From: Haloarcula marismortui ATCC 43049
GTDB taxonomy: Archaea > Halobacteriota > Halobacteria > Halobacteriales > Haloarculaceae
Assembly (NCBI RefSeq): GCF_000011085.1
Contig: NC_006396.1
Location: 1,736,001 to 1,800,000, forward strand
Reading direction: 5' to 3'
DNA: 64,000 nt
This document shows, piece by piece, positions 1 through 9,010 of this stretch. The notes beneath the pieces were generated by a model. The model saw nothing but the letters and a program-made list of their open reading frames with translations, was not told the DNA's origin and did not search any database. Each line of letters starts with the position of its first letter. The first letter of the stretch is position 1. The position numbers were made by a program, and so were the translations under genes.

Positions 1-55
1 CTATCCCCATGCTCAGCAGTTTCTCGACGACCGTGCTGAGCGCGCGGTTATCCAT
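1..55 (-). CDS. Pilin-like small protein, N-terminus only (cut by window edge)
   Basis: An ATG at 55-53 on the minus strand opens a frame that runs off the left edge; the visible residues are MDNRALSTVVEKLLSMGI. The stretch RALSTVVE resembles a class III (prepilin peptidase) signal, a short basic leader followed by a hydrophobic segment. The start overlaps the stop of the upstream pilin-like gene by 8 bp, which indicates one operon and probable translational coupling. Haloarchaeal pilus operons often end with several such small pilin-like proteins. The call rests on 18 residues and the context only. Confidence 0.5.
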   Translation of the reverse strand, partial: MDNRALSTVVEKLLSMGI

Positions 56-773
56 GTCCCACCTCTGTCCGCATATCGTGGCGGACCAGATACAGCGTCC
101 GCCGGCCGGGGAAGGTCGCCACGACGCTCTGGACGCCGTCGCCGTCAATATCCCTGACTCGCGTGGTTGCACCGACACGCTGGAAGTACTCAGTGAACGG
201 CCGGGGTGTCTCCGTCTCGATAGCCACGCTGTAGTTGTCGGTCGGGAGCCGTTCGCGCTCGTGGCTGACGTTCTGTCGGATGCCTGCAGACACACCGCCG
301 GTTCCGGACACTGTGCCGCCGCTGGCGTTGACCAGCGGTGCGCCGACGATGACCGCTGTGTCGTCCCGCGTCGCCGTCACCGGCGGGTCAGTTTCGAGCC
401 ACGCGTTCCCCGCTGTCCCGCGCACAACGCTGCCAGCGAGAAACCGAACGGGGGTATCCCCGGACTCGTACACCACCGCATCGACAGGGACCGTTCGCCG
501 GACCCCGGAGTCGTTGAGAACGCGCAGTTCCCGCTCCGCTGTGGTCAGCCGCCCCTCCGTGAACCGGACGCGAGCGGTCTGATGGCCCGTCTGCTCGACC
601 GGCCGGAACGCCGTCTCGAACGTGTCGGCAACGCGGGCCTCGTCGGCAGTCGTCGTGTGTCCGTCGACGACACTCCCGACGACAGCCGTTAGCCCACCGA
701 GCGCGACGACGGTCAGCCCCAGCAACAGCACCACGCCGACGACGTGTGACTGGGCGCTGGTGTCGGGATTCAA
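48..773 (-). CDS. Type IV pilin-like protein with class III signal (DUF7289-like)
   Basis: A 241-residue protein. The N-terminus (SAQSHVVGVVLLLGL, about residues 6-20) is a polar stretch followed by one hydrophobic helix to about residue 35, the layout of archaeal prepilins cut by a PibD-type peptidase. The rest is acidic, polar and without further membrane segments, as expected for a domain exposed outside the cell. It overlaps the upstream platform gene by 4 bp and the next pilin-like gene by 8 bp, so all four genes are probably one transcript. Likely a minor pilin or pseudopilin; assignment to the DUF7289 group is from memory of the family's appearance. Confidence 0.7.
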   Translation of the reverse strand: MNPDTSAQSHVVGVVLLLGLTVVALGGLTAVVGSVVDGHTTTADEARVADTFETAFRPVEQTGHQTARVRFTEGRLTTAERELRVLNDSGVRRTVPVDAVVYESGDTPVRFLAGSVVRGTAGNAWLETDPPVTATRDDTAVIVGAPLVNASGGTVSGTGGVSAGIRQNVSHERERLPTDNYSVAIETETPRPFTEYFQRVGATTRVRDIDGDGVQSVVATFPGRRTLYLVRHDMRTEVGHG

Positions 774-2662
774 ATCAGACCAGCCCCCGCGAAGACGACG
801 TAAGCGACGAGTACCAGCCCCGAGGAGTGCAACAGCGCTTCGTACACACCGCGACTCGCCGTACCGGCGAACCAGCCACAGGCCAGCATCGTCGCCTGCG
901 TGACGACGTAGAACCGGTGTTGCTCCCGGGCCGGCTTGATCGCAGTCGGGTCGAAGGCGATGTTCGCGCCGCCCGAGACGGCGGATAGTTGCGCGAAGCT
1001 ATCAAGGACGTATATGTTGACGGCGACAGTGATGCCGATGACGAGCAGCGCCGTCGTCCAACCGACGGCAACGTAGACGAGCAGGGCTGAGCGGATTGAT
1101 TTGCGCAGATGGTAGAGTTGTCCTATCTCTGTCTGGAGCGTTTCGAACACGTCCTCCGCATCACTCCCCGTATCCAGCGCACCGACGACCAGCCCGATGG
1201 TCTGTTCAGCCATCGGCGTGCCGACGCGGTCGACGAACTGGTCCAGTGCCGCGGCACGGCGGTCGGCCGCGGCGTCACCGGGGCTATCACCGAGCGAGAG
1301 CGTGAACGCGAGTGACTGAACATCGCTAGCGAGCGCACCGAGTTCCACATCGTCTGCGACACGTCGGACCGCTTCGGGAAACGGGCGGCCCAGCGCAACG
1401 TGGCCGGCCACCGCGTGAACGAAGTCCTGAATCTCCCGGTCCTTCGCGTCGTCTGCTCTGGCCCGGCGGACCGTTACCACACCGACGGGGACGCCGACGG
1501 TGGCATACGAGAGGAGCGCGACGTTGACCGGCCGGTAGCCCAGTGACCAGAGGCCTGCCGCGACGACCGCACCCAGCGGCGCGCAGGCGAGAAGCGCGCT
1601 CGCAGGGTTCGATGGAATCGTCGCGAGTATCGCGACGGGGCTGTCCGGCAGGCTGTAGCTCGGGGCGGCCGTGTTCCGCGGGCGGAGCGTAGCAACGACG
1701 AAGGCTGCCAGCAGGCCGGCAGCCATCACGAACGCCGCACTCCCGTAGACGACGATGGCACGGACGGTCGTCTCGCCCAGCGGCGTCGCGACCGGGTCGG
1801 AGAGGCCGGGCGCAAGAATGCCCATCACGGTGACGATGAGTACCACGAGCGCGGGCAACACCAGCAACACGACGAACAGTTCCGCGAGCAATTCGAGATA
1901 GCCGGTCGCCCGTTCGTGCTGTCGGCTCTGCTCGTGTGACAGCAAGCGCCCCTCCATCTCCAGATATCCTTCCAGGGCCTCGGCGCTCTGGTTCGCGTGT
2001 TCCCGGAACTTCAGCAGAAACGGCGCAAGCAGGTCCCGCGAAGGCGTCTCGCTGGCGACCCGCTCGATACCGGTGTCGAGACTGCCAGTGAGAATACCTT
2101 GATTGAGCGCGCGCCGGAAGGCGACTGCCGTCTCGCCGTAGGCGTCCTGTTCGGCAACGGCGCGTAGCATCTCACGCCGGTCGTGCGTTCCGGAGGCGAG
2201 GACTCTGAGGTATCTGACTGCGCCGGGAAGCGTGGCTGCGATGTCCGCGCGCCGCGCGCTGGCGACCCACGAGAGATACCGATTTCCGGCGACGAACACG
2301 CCCCGTTTGAGCGTGAGTCCAGCGCCGGTTCCAAGCACAGTGGCCACGAGAAGGCGAGGGACCGCTGGGAGCGCCAGCCGATTGATAACCGGGAGGCTCT
2401 GCTGGAGCACCGCGATGAACGAGTCGAACGTCTCCGGCGGCACGAGCATCGCTGCCGTGGCAGTTCCGACAACGCCCACACCGAGTGCCAGCCACGAGAG
2501 CCCGTACACCCTGGCAACGTAGACGCCGAAGCCGGCACTTGGATAAGCGGCCCGGTAGCGGTCACGCGTGCTTGCATGGCTGTCATCCTCGGCGTGGTGG
2601 GCGAACAGGGCGTACAGACCCCGGTCGAGCAAGCCGAGCGTCCCGCCGCCCTCAGTCGTCAC
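770..2662 (-). CDS. Type II secretion/pilus assembly platform protein (GspF/FlaJ/TadC-like)
   Basis: A 630-residue integral membrane protein with hydrophobic segments in several blocks (for example about residues 57-75, 100-120, 260-290, 305-330, 350-390 and 525-555) separated by two charged cytoplasmic regions. This is the two-repeat GspF/T2SSF layout of archaeal pilus platforms. Such proteins anchor the assembly ATPase and help extrude pilin subunits. Its start overlaps the end of the ATPase gene by 11 bp, and its end overlaps the first pilin-like gene by 4 bp, which fits a PilB-PilC-pilin operon. Confidence 0.8.
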   Translation of the reverse strand: MTTEGGGTLGLLDRGLYALFAHHAEDDSHASTRDRYRAAYPSAGFGVYVARVYGLSWLALGVGVVGTATAAMLVPPETFDSFIAVLQQSLPVINRLALPAVPRLLVATVLGTGAGLTLKRGVFVAGNRYLSWVASARRADIAATLPGAVRYLRVLASGTHDRREMLRAVAEQDAYGETAVAFRRALNQGILTGSLDTGIERVASETPSRDLLAPFLLKFREHANQSAEALEGYLEMEGRLLSHEQSRQHERATGYLELLAELFVVLLVLPALVVLIVTVMGILAPGLSDPVATPLGETTVRAIVVYGSAAFVMAAGLLAAFVVATLRPRNTAAPSYSLPDSPVAILATIPSNPASALLACAPLGAVVAAGLWSLGYRPVNVALLSYATVGVPVGVVTVRRARADDAKDREIQDFVHAVAGHVALGRPFPEAVRRVADDVELGALASDVQSLAFTLSLGDSPGDAAADRRAAALDQFVDRVGTPMAEQTIGLVVGALDTGSDAEDVFETLQTEIGQLYHLRKSIRSALLVYVAVGWTTALLVIGITVAVNIYVLDSFAQLSAVSGGANIAFDPTAIKPAREQHRFYVVTQATMLACGWFAGTASRGVYEALLHSSGLVLVAYVVFAGAGLI

Positions 2663-4889
2663 CCGTACCGACCTCCAGCTGTGGACTGTCGGGGGTGCCG
2701 GCCTGTCGCCGCAGCCGCTCGACGGTCGCTGCCTCGTTGGTCTCCAGGTCGGCCAGAACGCCGAACAGGTCGTCGAAGTCGGTCAGTCCTTCCTGAACGA
2801 GGTACTGTACGTAGCGGTGGCGACGGTGGAACGCGTCCTCGACAGCCGACACCGGCTCGTCACGGAGATCCGAGAGTCGGTCGAAAATACCGGTGTCGAC
2901 CTGCCGCCGGTCGTCGCCGAACTGCGGGTGGTCGTAGGCGAGTTCGAAGTTCCCGTCGGGCCGTCGCCAGCAGACGGAGTTCCAGTGGATAGTCGTCCCG
3001 TCTTTGTGTATCGTCCCGCTTCGGTCGTTGCCGCTCTCGACGACGGACGGGTCGTTGACGAACTCGACCACTTCGCCGACATAGCGCTCCCCATCAACGT
3101 GCCGGGGGAACACGACGAGGTCGATCTCTTCGAGTAGGTAGGTCGGCAGGCCCTTTTCGATAACGCGGTTGACCAGCGACTCAATGTCGCCGGCGTGGGT
3201 CGTCCCGATAACGCCGTGGCCGGTGTTGAGCGTTTCAGCGAAGGTTTCGAACGACGCGGCGGTGTTGATCTCTGCGATGACCTCGATATCTGGGTTCAGA
3301 TAATTGCACTGTGTCATCAGATCGGCCATCGTCACGCGGCGGTGATCCCGCTCGTGGTCCCGAGTAGTGAGCGAGACACCTGTCTCGTGCGGGATTCGGA
3401 CCTCACGCGACCCTTCGTCGATACTGATGGGACGGTCCCGATATGGGATAAAGGGCATATGCGCGTTCATCAGGGTCGTTTTGCCGGCTCCGGTGGGTCC
3501 CGAAAAGAGGACGACGCCGTGAGATTCATACAGGAGCCACAGCAGCGCGACGAGTTCCGTCGGCAGCGAATCACGCTGGACTAGGTCGACCGGTGTCATC
3601 GCATCACCCGACTGTTTCCGGATAGAGATGTGGGGACCGCCTTCGCTGATAGTCGGGAGGGCAACGGCACAGCGGATGGTGTCGTCGGCGTCGTGGAGGC
3701 CATCGCCGTCGGGGTCGATGTTGACCTTCGCGCTCGGGTTCGAGGCGTTGAGTTCAACGCCATCGTCGGCGGCCAACTGCGTGACGACGTTGACGAACGC
3801 GGCCTCCGAATCGAAGGCGAGGTTGGTTGGGACGCGGCCGTCGTGGCCGAGGTCAGCGCGCGGGAGAACCTTCACGCGTTCGTCGACCCGGTTCGCCTCG
3901 ATGTCCTCTAGCGTGTGGTCCCGGATTGGGACAGTGAGCTTCCCGTAGCCGACCAGGTCCCGAAGTACGTAGTACAACAGGTCATCGAGGCGGTCATCGG
4001 CGAACCGATGGTCGACCGGTGGCACAGCCAGATCGAGTTCGGCCAGCGCCGACCGTAGCCGGTAGCGGGCGGCGTCGACCCACTCGGTCGTGTTGCGGAC
4101 AGTTAGCTGCCGAGCCAGTAGCGAGCGGGCGCGCTCCCGGACGAAATCGACGCGGTCCTGAACGACGCCGTCGACGCCGGTCTCCCAGACGCGCTCTTTG
4201 CACACTTCGATAAGTTGTTCGTCGCCGGGGAGCAGGTCAGGCTCTCGAACCGCGTACTTCGTCGTGAACGGGTCAGCACCAAGGAGATGCTCGCGGTAGA
4301 CGACGACGGGAATCTCGAACCCCTGGAACCGGACGGTGTGGCGCTCGACACGCTCGCTCGCGAACCGGTTAAGATACGCCGGGTCCGGTCCGAGGTCAGT
4401 CTCCGCCGGAGCGTAATCGTCAGTGTGGACGACGACGCCATCGTCAGTCACGTCGGCGACGTCGATGCGGGAATCCAGCGCGTATGGGGTCAGGTCGTCG
4501 AAACACGCCAGCGACGAGAGCGCATGGTACTCGACTCGACGACGGCTCGCTGGCGACGCATCGACCAACCGATCGATGACCCGGCGGTGTTTCGCGTCGA
4601 ACCCCCCGTTCATTCGCTCTACGGCCCCCTCACGCGTCCGTGGCCGCTCGATGTTCGCGCCTGCGAAGTGTGACTCGACGGTCGACAGTGCGTCGGTTTC
4701 TGACGCTGAAAGCACCGGATCACGGACGTCGTACCGGAACCCGCTCCGTCCACGTCGAACAGTCACGACGACGCCCGGATACACCTCGTCTTGCTCGCGA
4801 ACGTCCGGCGCGTACCAAGCGTCGGCGGCATCCGGTGGCGTCGGTGTGGGGACCACCGGTGCAGTCTCCGTGTCAGCCTGTGCGGTCAT
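2652..4889 (-). CDS. Type II/IV secretion ATPase (PilB/TadA/VirB11-like), pilus assembly motor
   Basis: Cytoplasmic ATPase that powers pilus assembly. Walker A is GPTGAGKTT near residue 465, and a Walker B/Asp-box region (PDIEVIAEIN) lies near residue 533, followed by a His-box-like GTTHAGD. The frame stays open to 4952, but I chose the ATG at 4889 (MTAQADTE): a TATA-like TTTAAGTATA at 4920-4911 sits 22-31 bp upstream, as for a leaderless message. Another in-frame ATG at 4910 falls inside the box. From 4889 the protein has 745 residues, long because of an N-terminal domain before the ATPase core. First gene of the pilus operon. Confidence 0.85.
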   Translation of the reverse strand: MTAQADTETAPVVPTPTPPDAADAWYAPDVREQDEVYPGVVVTVRRGRSGFRYDVRDPVLSASETDALSTVESHFAGANIERPRTREGAVERMNGGFDAKHRRVIDRLVDASPASRRRVEYHALSSLACFDDLTPYALDSRIDVADVTDDGVVVHTDDYAPAETDLGPDPAYLNRFASERVERHTVRFQGFEIPVVVYREHLLGADPFTTKYAVREPDLLPGDEQLIEVCKERVWETGVDGVVQDRVDFVRERARSLLARQLTVRNTTEWVDAARYRLRSALAELDLAVPPVDHRFADDRLDDLLYYVLRDLVGYGKLTVPIRDHTLEDIEANRVDERVKVLPRADLGHDGRVPTNLAFDSEAAFVNVVTQLAADDGVELNASNPSAKVNIDPDGDGLHDADDTIRCAVALPTISEGGPHISIRKQSGDAMTPVDLVQRDSLPTELVALLWLLYESHGVVLFSGPTGAGKTTLMNAHMPFIPYRDRPISIDEGSREVRIPHETGVSLTTRDHERDHRRVTMADLMTQCNYLNPDIEVIAEINTAASFETFAETLNTGHGVIGTTHAGDIESLVNRVIEKGLPTYLLEEIDLVVFPRHVDGERYVGEVVEFVNDPSVVESGNDRSGTIHKDGTTIHWNSVCWRRPDGNFELAYDHPQFGDDRRQVDTGIFDRLSDLRDEPVSAVEDAFHRRHRYVQYLVQEGLTDFDDLFGVLADLETNEAATVERLRRQAGTPDSPQLEVGTGDD

Positions 4890-4910
4890 ACGCGCTTTTA
4901 AACTACCCAT

Positions 4911-4920
4911 TATACTTAAA
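4911..4920 (-). promoter_or_regulatory. TATA-like box of the pilus operon
   Basis: TTTAAGTATA on the minus strand, 22-31 bp before the ATG at 4889. The spacing fits a haloarchaeal promoter giving a leaderless transcript. It decides the start codon of the secretion ATPase. Confidence 0.55.
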
Positions 4921-5175
4921 GTTGTAGACTTGATTTTGCGTAATTTAGTCAAAATATAAGAGCCAGAGGAATAGGATGTGGATTGTCGGTGTAGATCAAG
5001 GAGGGTTCTTTGCTAACATATTACAGTAGCAATATAGTCGACCGCCAAATAGTGTTGAAAAATCACAAAGATAGAGTGGTAAACGCGGATGCGTCCGCTT
5101 GTCGTCTACCTAAATTTGGACTTTCGATATATGTACCAGAATTATCATAATTGCGCCCGCAAATCAGTCATCTGG

Positions 5176-5790
5176 ATGAAAGAAACGCAGCCAGCGACAA
5201 GCACTGCTAGTCCAGAATCGACACCCACCACGCGCCGACAGCTCCTCAAAGGAGCACTTGGTGCAGGAGTGACCGCGGCGGCGGTTCCGAGCCTGAGCGG
5301 CGTCGCAGCAGCCCATTTCCCGATTGAGATCGCGATCGACATCCAGCCCGAGAACGCGGAGAACTTCATCGACCTGTCGGAACACGAAACCGTCACCGTC
5401 GCAGTCAAGCAGTCGGAGTTCGTCACCAACGACGGAAACAGCGAGACGTTCGACCCCACTGAGCGGGCCGTTCGCTATCGGTTCGGCTCGCGTCTCGTAC
5501 TGGAAGACGGCGAGGGCGCTCGACCCGTCGACGATGGTGAGATCAGGGAGCCGGACGACGATGCTGCGGACGGCCAGTCGTCACTCGTGCTCACGTTCCC
5601 AGTCGATGAGATGGGGTTCGACGGTGGCGAGGAGACAGCATGGCTGTACTGGGAGCGAGACGAATCCGGGGACCACGGCTATGCCGGCTTCGATTCCGTG
5701 CGGGTGTATCGTGGACATCCAAGGGGTAACGGCCTGATCGAACAGCTACAGCGATTGCTGGGAGGTGAGAGAGCGTCCAGCGCTGACTGA
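5176..5790 (+). CDS. Tat-exported hypothetical protein
   Basis: A 204-residue protein from ATG 5176 (MKETQPATS). Residues about 17-40 form a twin-arginine signal: TRRQLLKGALG, then a hydrophobic Ala/Val stretch ending in AAA before HFPIEIAID. The mature part is strongly acidic and looks beta-rich (repeated VxV and WLYWERD strands), with no membrane anchor near the C-terminus. An upstream in-frame ATG at 5089 would add 29 residues before the signal and is less likely. No family recognised. It is transcribed away from the pilus operon across a divergent intergenic region and may act at the cell surface. Confidence 0.7.
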   Translation: MKETQPATSTASPESTPTTRRQLLKGALGAGVTAAAVPSLSGVAAAHFPIEIAIDIQPENAENFIDLSEHETVTVAVKQSEFVTNDGNSETFDPTERAVRYRFGSRLVLEDGEGARPVDDGEIREPDDDAADGQSSLVLTFPVDEMGFDGGEETAWLYWERDESGDHGYAGFDSVRVYRGHPRGNGLIEQLQRLLGGERASSAD

Positions 5791-5875
5791 GCGTCTTCGA
5801 ACTCGGAGCGGTGCTATCAGCGCGTGTCGTAATTGCTATGCTGGCGACTTTATACGTCGAATCCGATGGGACGCT

Positions 5876-6553
5876 ATGGCCATCGTTGCTGAAATCCTCC
5901 TCGCGGACGAGACCCTTCCGCTGGTTGGCGTGGCGGATTCGATTCCGAGCGGTGAGCTTTCGATTTCGAACGCTGTCGGCCTCGAAGACGGAAAACTGCT
6001 GCTTACAGTTAGTGTCAACGCTGACTCCCGCGGCGCGTTCGAGCGCGAACTGGGCGCACAGCCACAGATCACTGATGCGGCGGAGATCGGGCAGACAGCC
6101 GATGGCTGGTTCTACAAGATTGTTGTCGACAACGCACCGGATCTCATCGCGTCACACGACCCGGAAGAGTTCGAGGGCGTTGCGATGGACGCGACGGTCA
6201 CCAGCGACGGAATACGGGAGCAGAAGGTGTTCTCCGACTACGAGGCGTTCAGTGCGCTACGGGACCGGTGTGCGGTCAACGACATCCCGCTCGAACTGCT
6301 GAACATCGCTTCAGACCCCGAAAATCCTGGCGAGCGCGATCAGTTTGGACTCACGGACAGGCAGTATCGGGCGATGTCCGTCGCCCTCTCTGCGGGGTAC
6401 TACGACTCCCCGCGTCGGTGTTCGACGGCGGAACTCGCCGACAAGCTCGATGTGTCGGCCGCCGCGGCGTCCGATCTCCTGCGCCGAGCTGAAAAACAGC
6501 TCATCAGTTCGACGGTCGGCCCCGACCAGTTCCGGAACGCACTCGCACAATGA
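5876..6553 (+). CDS. Bat-type HTH-10 transcriptional regulator
   Basis: A 225-residue regulator. The N-terminal 150 residues resemble the sensor half of bacterio-opsin-activator-like proteins. The C-terminal 55 residues carry the HTH_10 pattern: FGLTDRQYRAMSVALSAGYY, then CSTAELADKLDVSAAAASDL as the recognition helix region. The ATG at 5876 has a TATA-like TTTATACG at 5849-5856, about 24 bp upstream, so a leaderless start is likely; reading frames opening further upstream would include this box. Ligand and targets unknown; the neighbouring Tat protein or SDR are candidates by position only. Confidence 0.8.
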   Translation: MAIVAEILLADETLPLVGVADSIPSGELSISNAVGLEDGKLLLTVSVNADSRGAFERELGAQPQITDAAEIGQTADGWFYKIVVDNAPDLIASHDPEEFEGVAMDATVTSDGIREQKVFSDYEAFSALRDRCAVNDIPLELLNIASDPENPGERDQFGLTDRQYRAMSVALSAGYYDSPRRCSTAELADKLDVSAAAASDLLRRAEKQLISSTVGPDQFRNALAQ

Positions 6554-6677
6554 CATCCTTCTCGGCGTGAACGCCGGGGTAGCCATTCTCCTGTTCGACT
6601 TTGGCTCCTCGTCGGTATATAAATGGGCTTATCAGTAAGCAAAGCACGCTCGTGGCTGTCGCAGCTACTGAACGACG

Positions 6678-7454
6678 ATGGCAGATAAATCTGAGACAGA
6701 CGACGACCAGAGCACACAGCGACTAGCAGGCGACGTTGCGATTGTCACCGGCGCGTCATCGGGAATCGGTGAGGCAACTGCCGAGGCGCTCGCTGACGCG
6801 GGCGCAAGTGTCGCGCTCGCGGCCCGGCGCGCTGACGAACTGGAGGCCCTTGCGGACCGAATCGAGTCGGCCGGCGGGGATGCACTGGTTGTACCGACCG
6901 ACGTTACCGACGAGGACGACATCGACTCGCTGGTCGATGCAACGACCGACGAGTACGGTCGCATCGACATTCTTGTCAACAACGCCGGCGTGATGCTTCT
7001 CGAACCGCTGGAACGGGCAGACCGCTCAAACCTCCGCCAGATGGTCGAGGTGAACCTGCTCGGGCTGATGAACCTCACCCACGCGGTACTCCCGGTCATG
7101 CAAGAGCAGGAGAGCGGCCACGTCGTCAACGTCTCTTCTGTCGCGGGACGCCGCGCATCGGCCGATTCGAGCGGTTACAACGCGACGAAATTCGGGGTGA
7201 ACGCGTTCACTGAGGCCGTTCGGCAGGAAGTAACGTCAGAGGGCATCCGGACGACAGTTATCGAACCGGGCGCTGTCGATACGGAACTCGCAACACATGT
7301 GCCGGACGAGCAGGTGCTGGAGCGGTTCGCGGAGATGGACCTCCCGATGCTCCACCCCGACGACATCGCTCGCGGCATCGTGTACGCAACGAGCCAGCCC
7401 GCCCGTGTGGACGTGAACGAACTCCTGATCAGACCGACCGGCCAGGATATCTGA
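6678..7454 (+). CDS. Short-chain dehydrogenase/reductase (classical SDR)
   Basis: A 258-residue NAD(P)-dependent oxidoreductase. The nucleotide-binding motif TGASSGIGEATAEAL is near residues 22-36, the structural motif NNAGV near 104, and the catalytic Ser/Tyr/Lys set appears as NVSSVAGR followed by YNATKFG near residues 150-175. The Arg in AARRADE after the second beta strand favours NADP. Substrate unknown. A TATA-like GTATATAAA near 6614-6622 implies a leader of roughly 35 nt. It stands alone on the plus strand between the regulator and the GlpA-like gene. Confidence 0.85.
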   Translation: MADKSETDDDQSTQRLAGDVAIVTGASSGIGEATAEALADAGASVALAARRADELEALADRIESAGGDALVVPTDVTDEDDIDSLVDATTDEYGRIDILVNNAGVMLLEPLERADRSNLRQMVEVNLLGLMNLTHAVLPVMQEQESGHVVNVSSVAGRRASADSSGYNATKFGVNAFTEAVRQEVTSEGIRTTVIEPGAVDTELATHVPDEQVLERFAEMDLPMLHPDDIARGIVYATSQPARVDVNELLIRPTGQDI

Positions 7455-7701
7455 AACGGGCGCTGTTCTTGTCGGACACGACGTAGCGATTGTCGGGTCG
7501 AAACGCCGTCCCTGCTGTTTTTACTGGGCGCACGGCCGACGTACTGACCGCTGAGACCGGCTGTTAGTTGCTCGAAACAGTAGCACTGTTAGCCGTGTGC
7601 GTCGCCATCGTTTGAGAGGGGACTGTCACTGAAACGGGTCGCACAGTTGCCGAAACCCCCGGTATCGGAGGACCCTTACGTCAGCTACCCTAACCGTACA
7701 C

Positions 7702-8922
7702 ATGGCAATTGAGACGGATGTCCTCGTCGTCGGTGGTGGCGCGACCGGCGCTGGCGTCGCTCGTGACCTGGCACTCCGTGGTATCGACGTGACACTCGTC
7801 GAGCGTGACGGCCTGACAAGTGGCACCTCCGGGCGCTCGCACGGACTGCTGCACAGCGGTGCCCGCTACGCCGAGGCAGACCGGGTGGGTGCCGAGGAGT
7901 GCATCACCGAAAACCGGATACTCAAGGAAATCGCCGGGGCCTGCATCCGCGACACCGGGGGGTTGTTCGTCCAGCTCGCCGGGGACGACCCCGATTATTT
8001 CGAGACCAAGCGGGCGGCCTGTGAGGAGATCGGCATCCCGGTAGAGACACTTGACGCCGACGCGGCCCGCGAGCGAGTCCCTGACCTCGCATCGGATGTC
8101 GAGCGCGCGTTCGAGGTTCCCGACGCCGTCATCTATCCGTCGCGGCTCGTCGCCGCGAACGCCGCAGACGCCCGCGACCACGGCGCAACGATACACCCAC
8201 ACGCGCCCGTCGAAGACGTACTCGTTGAGGACGGGCACGTGGCCGGCGTGCAGGTCGGCGGGACGGTCGAGGACACCATCGAAGCCGACTACGTCGTCAA
8301 CGCGACCGGTGCCTGGGCGGGCGAGTTCGCCGCGATGGCCGACCTCGACGTCGAGATGCAACCCACGCGGGGTGTGATGGTCTCGGTCGAGTACGACGAC
8401 CTCGGGCCGGTGCTCAACCGCTGTCGGGACCCCGACGACGGCGATATCGTCGTGCCACACGAAAGCGAGGCCGTCCTCGGAACGACAAGCGTGCCCGTCC
8501 GTGACCCGGACGAGTACGAGACCGAACAGTGGGAAGTCGAAGAGAGCATCGAGGAATGTGCGGCGATGCTACCCTCAGTCGCGGACGCCCCCGAGGTCCG
8601 GACCTGGTGGGGCGTCCGGCCGCTGTACGCGCCCGACGAGGCCGAGCGCGGCCGCGGCATCTCGCGGGGCTTCTTCTTGCTCGACCACGCCGATGACGGC
8701 GTCGACAACATGGCGAGCATCGTCGGCGGCAAACTGACCACTTACCGGCAGATGGCCGAGGCGACGGCCGACCTCGTCTGTGACGACCTCGGCGTCGACG
8801 CCGCTTGCCGGACTGCAGACCAGACGCTCCCAAGCGTCGACGACCCGGCGCAGTTGGACGCGCTCGTGGCCGAGTTCGACGGGCAGGGCCCGACTGACGA
8901 AGACGTGGTCGGGTCAGCGTAA
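7702..8922 (+). CDS. GlpA-like FAD-dependent glycerol-3-phosphate dehydrogenase, short form
   Basis: A 406-residue flavoprotein. The dinucleotide-binding motif VVGGGATGAGVARDLALRG is at residues 9-27, followed by the family motif GTSGRSHGLLHSGARY near 40-55. WWGVRPLYAP and GGKLTTYRQMA near residues 300-350 are typical of GlpA/GlpD. The protein stops soon after this core and lacks the C-terminal Cys-rich [2Fe-2S]-type domain of full-length GlpA (about 540-580 residues). No glpB, glpC or glpK flanks it. It may oxidise glycerol-3-phosphate or a related hydroxyacid with another electron acceptor. Confidence 0.75.
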   Translation: MAIETDVLVVGGGATGAGVARDLALRGIDVTLVERDGLTSGTSGRSHGLLHSGARYAEADRVGAEECITENRILKEIAGACIRDTGGLFVQLAGDDPDYFETKRAACEEIGIPVETLDADAARERVPDLASDVERAFEVPDAVIYPSRLVAANAADARDHGATIHPHAPVEDVLVEDGHVAGVQVGGTVEDTIEADYVVNATGAWAGEFAAMADLDVEMQPTRGVMVSVEYDDLGPVLNRCRDPDDGDIVVPHESEAVLGTTSVPVRDPDEYETEQWEVEESIEECAAMLPSVADAPEVRTWWGVRPLYAPDEAERGRGISRGFFLLDHADDGVDNMASIVGGKLTTYRQMAEATADLVCDDLGVDAACRTADQTLPSVDDPAQLDALVAEFDGQGPTDEDVVGSA

Positions 8923-9010
8923 CCACGCCCATCGTTGCCCTGATTCAAACCGGGAGAGAGGACTATCGGCTGACTGTACCGTTATAAGGGTGGCAGCCGC
9001 ACATGCTCTC

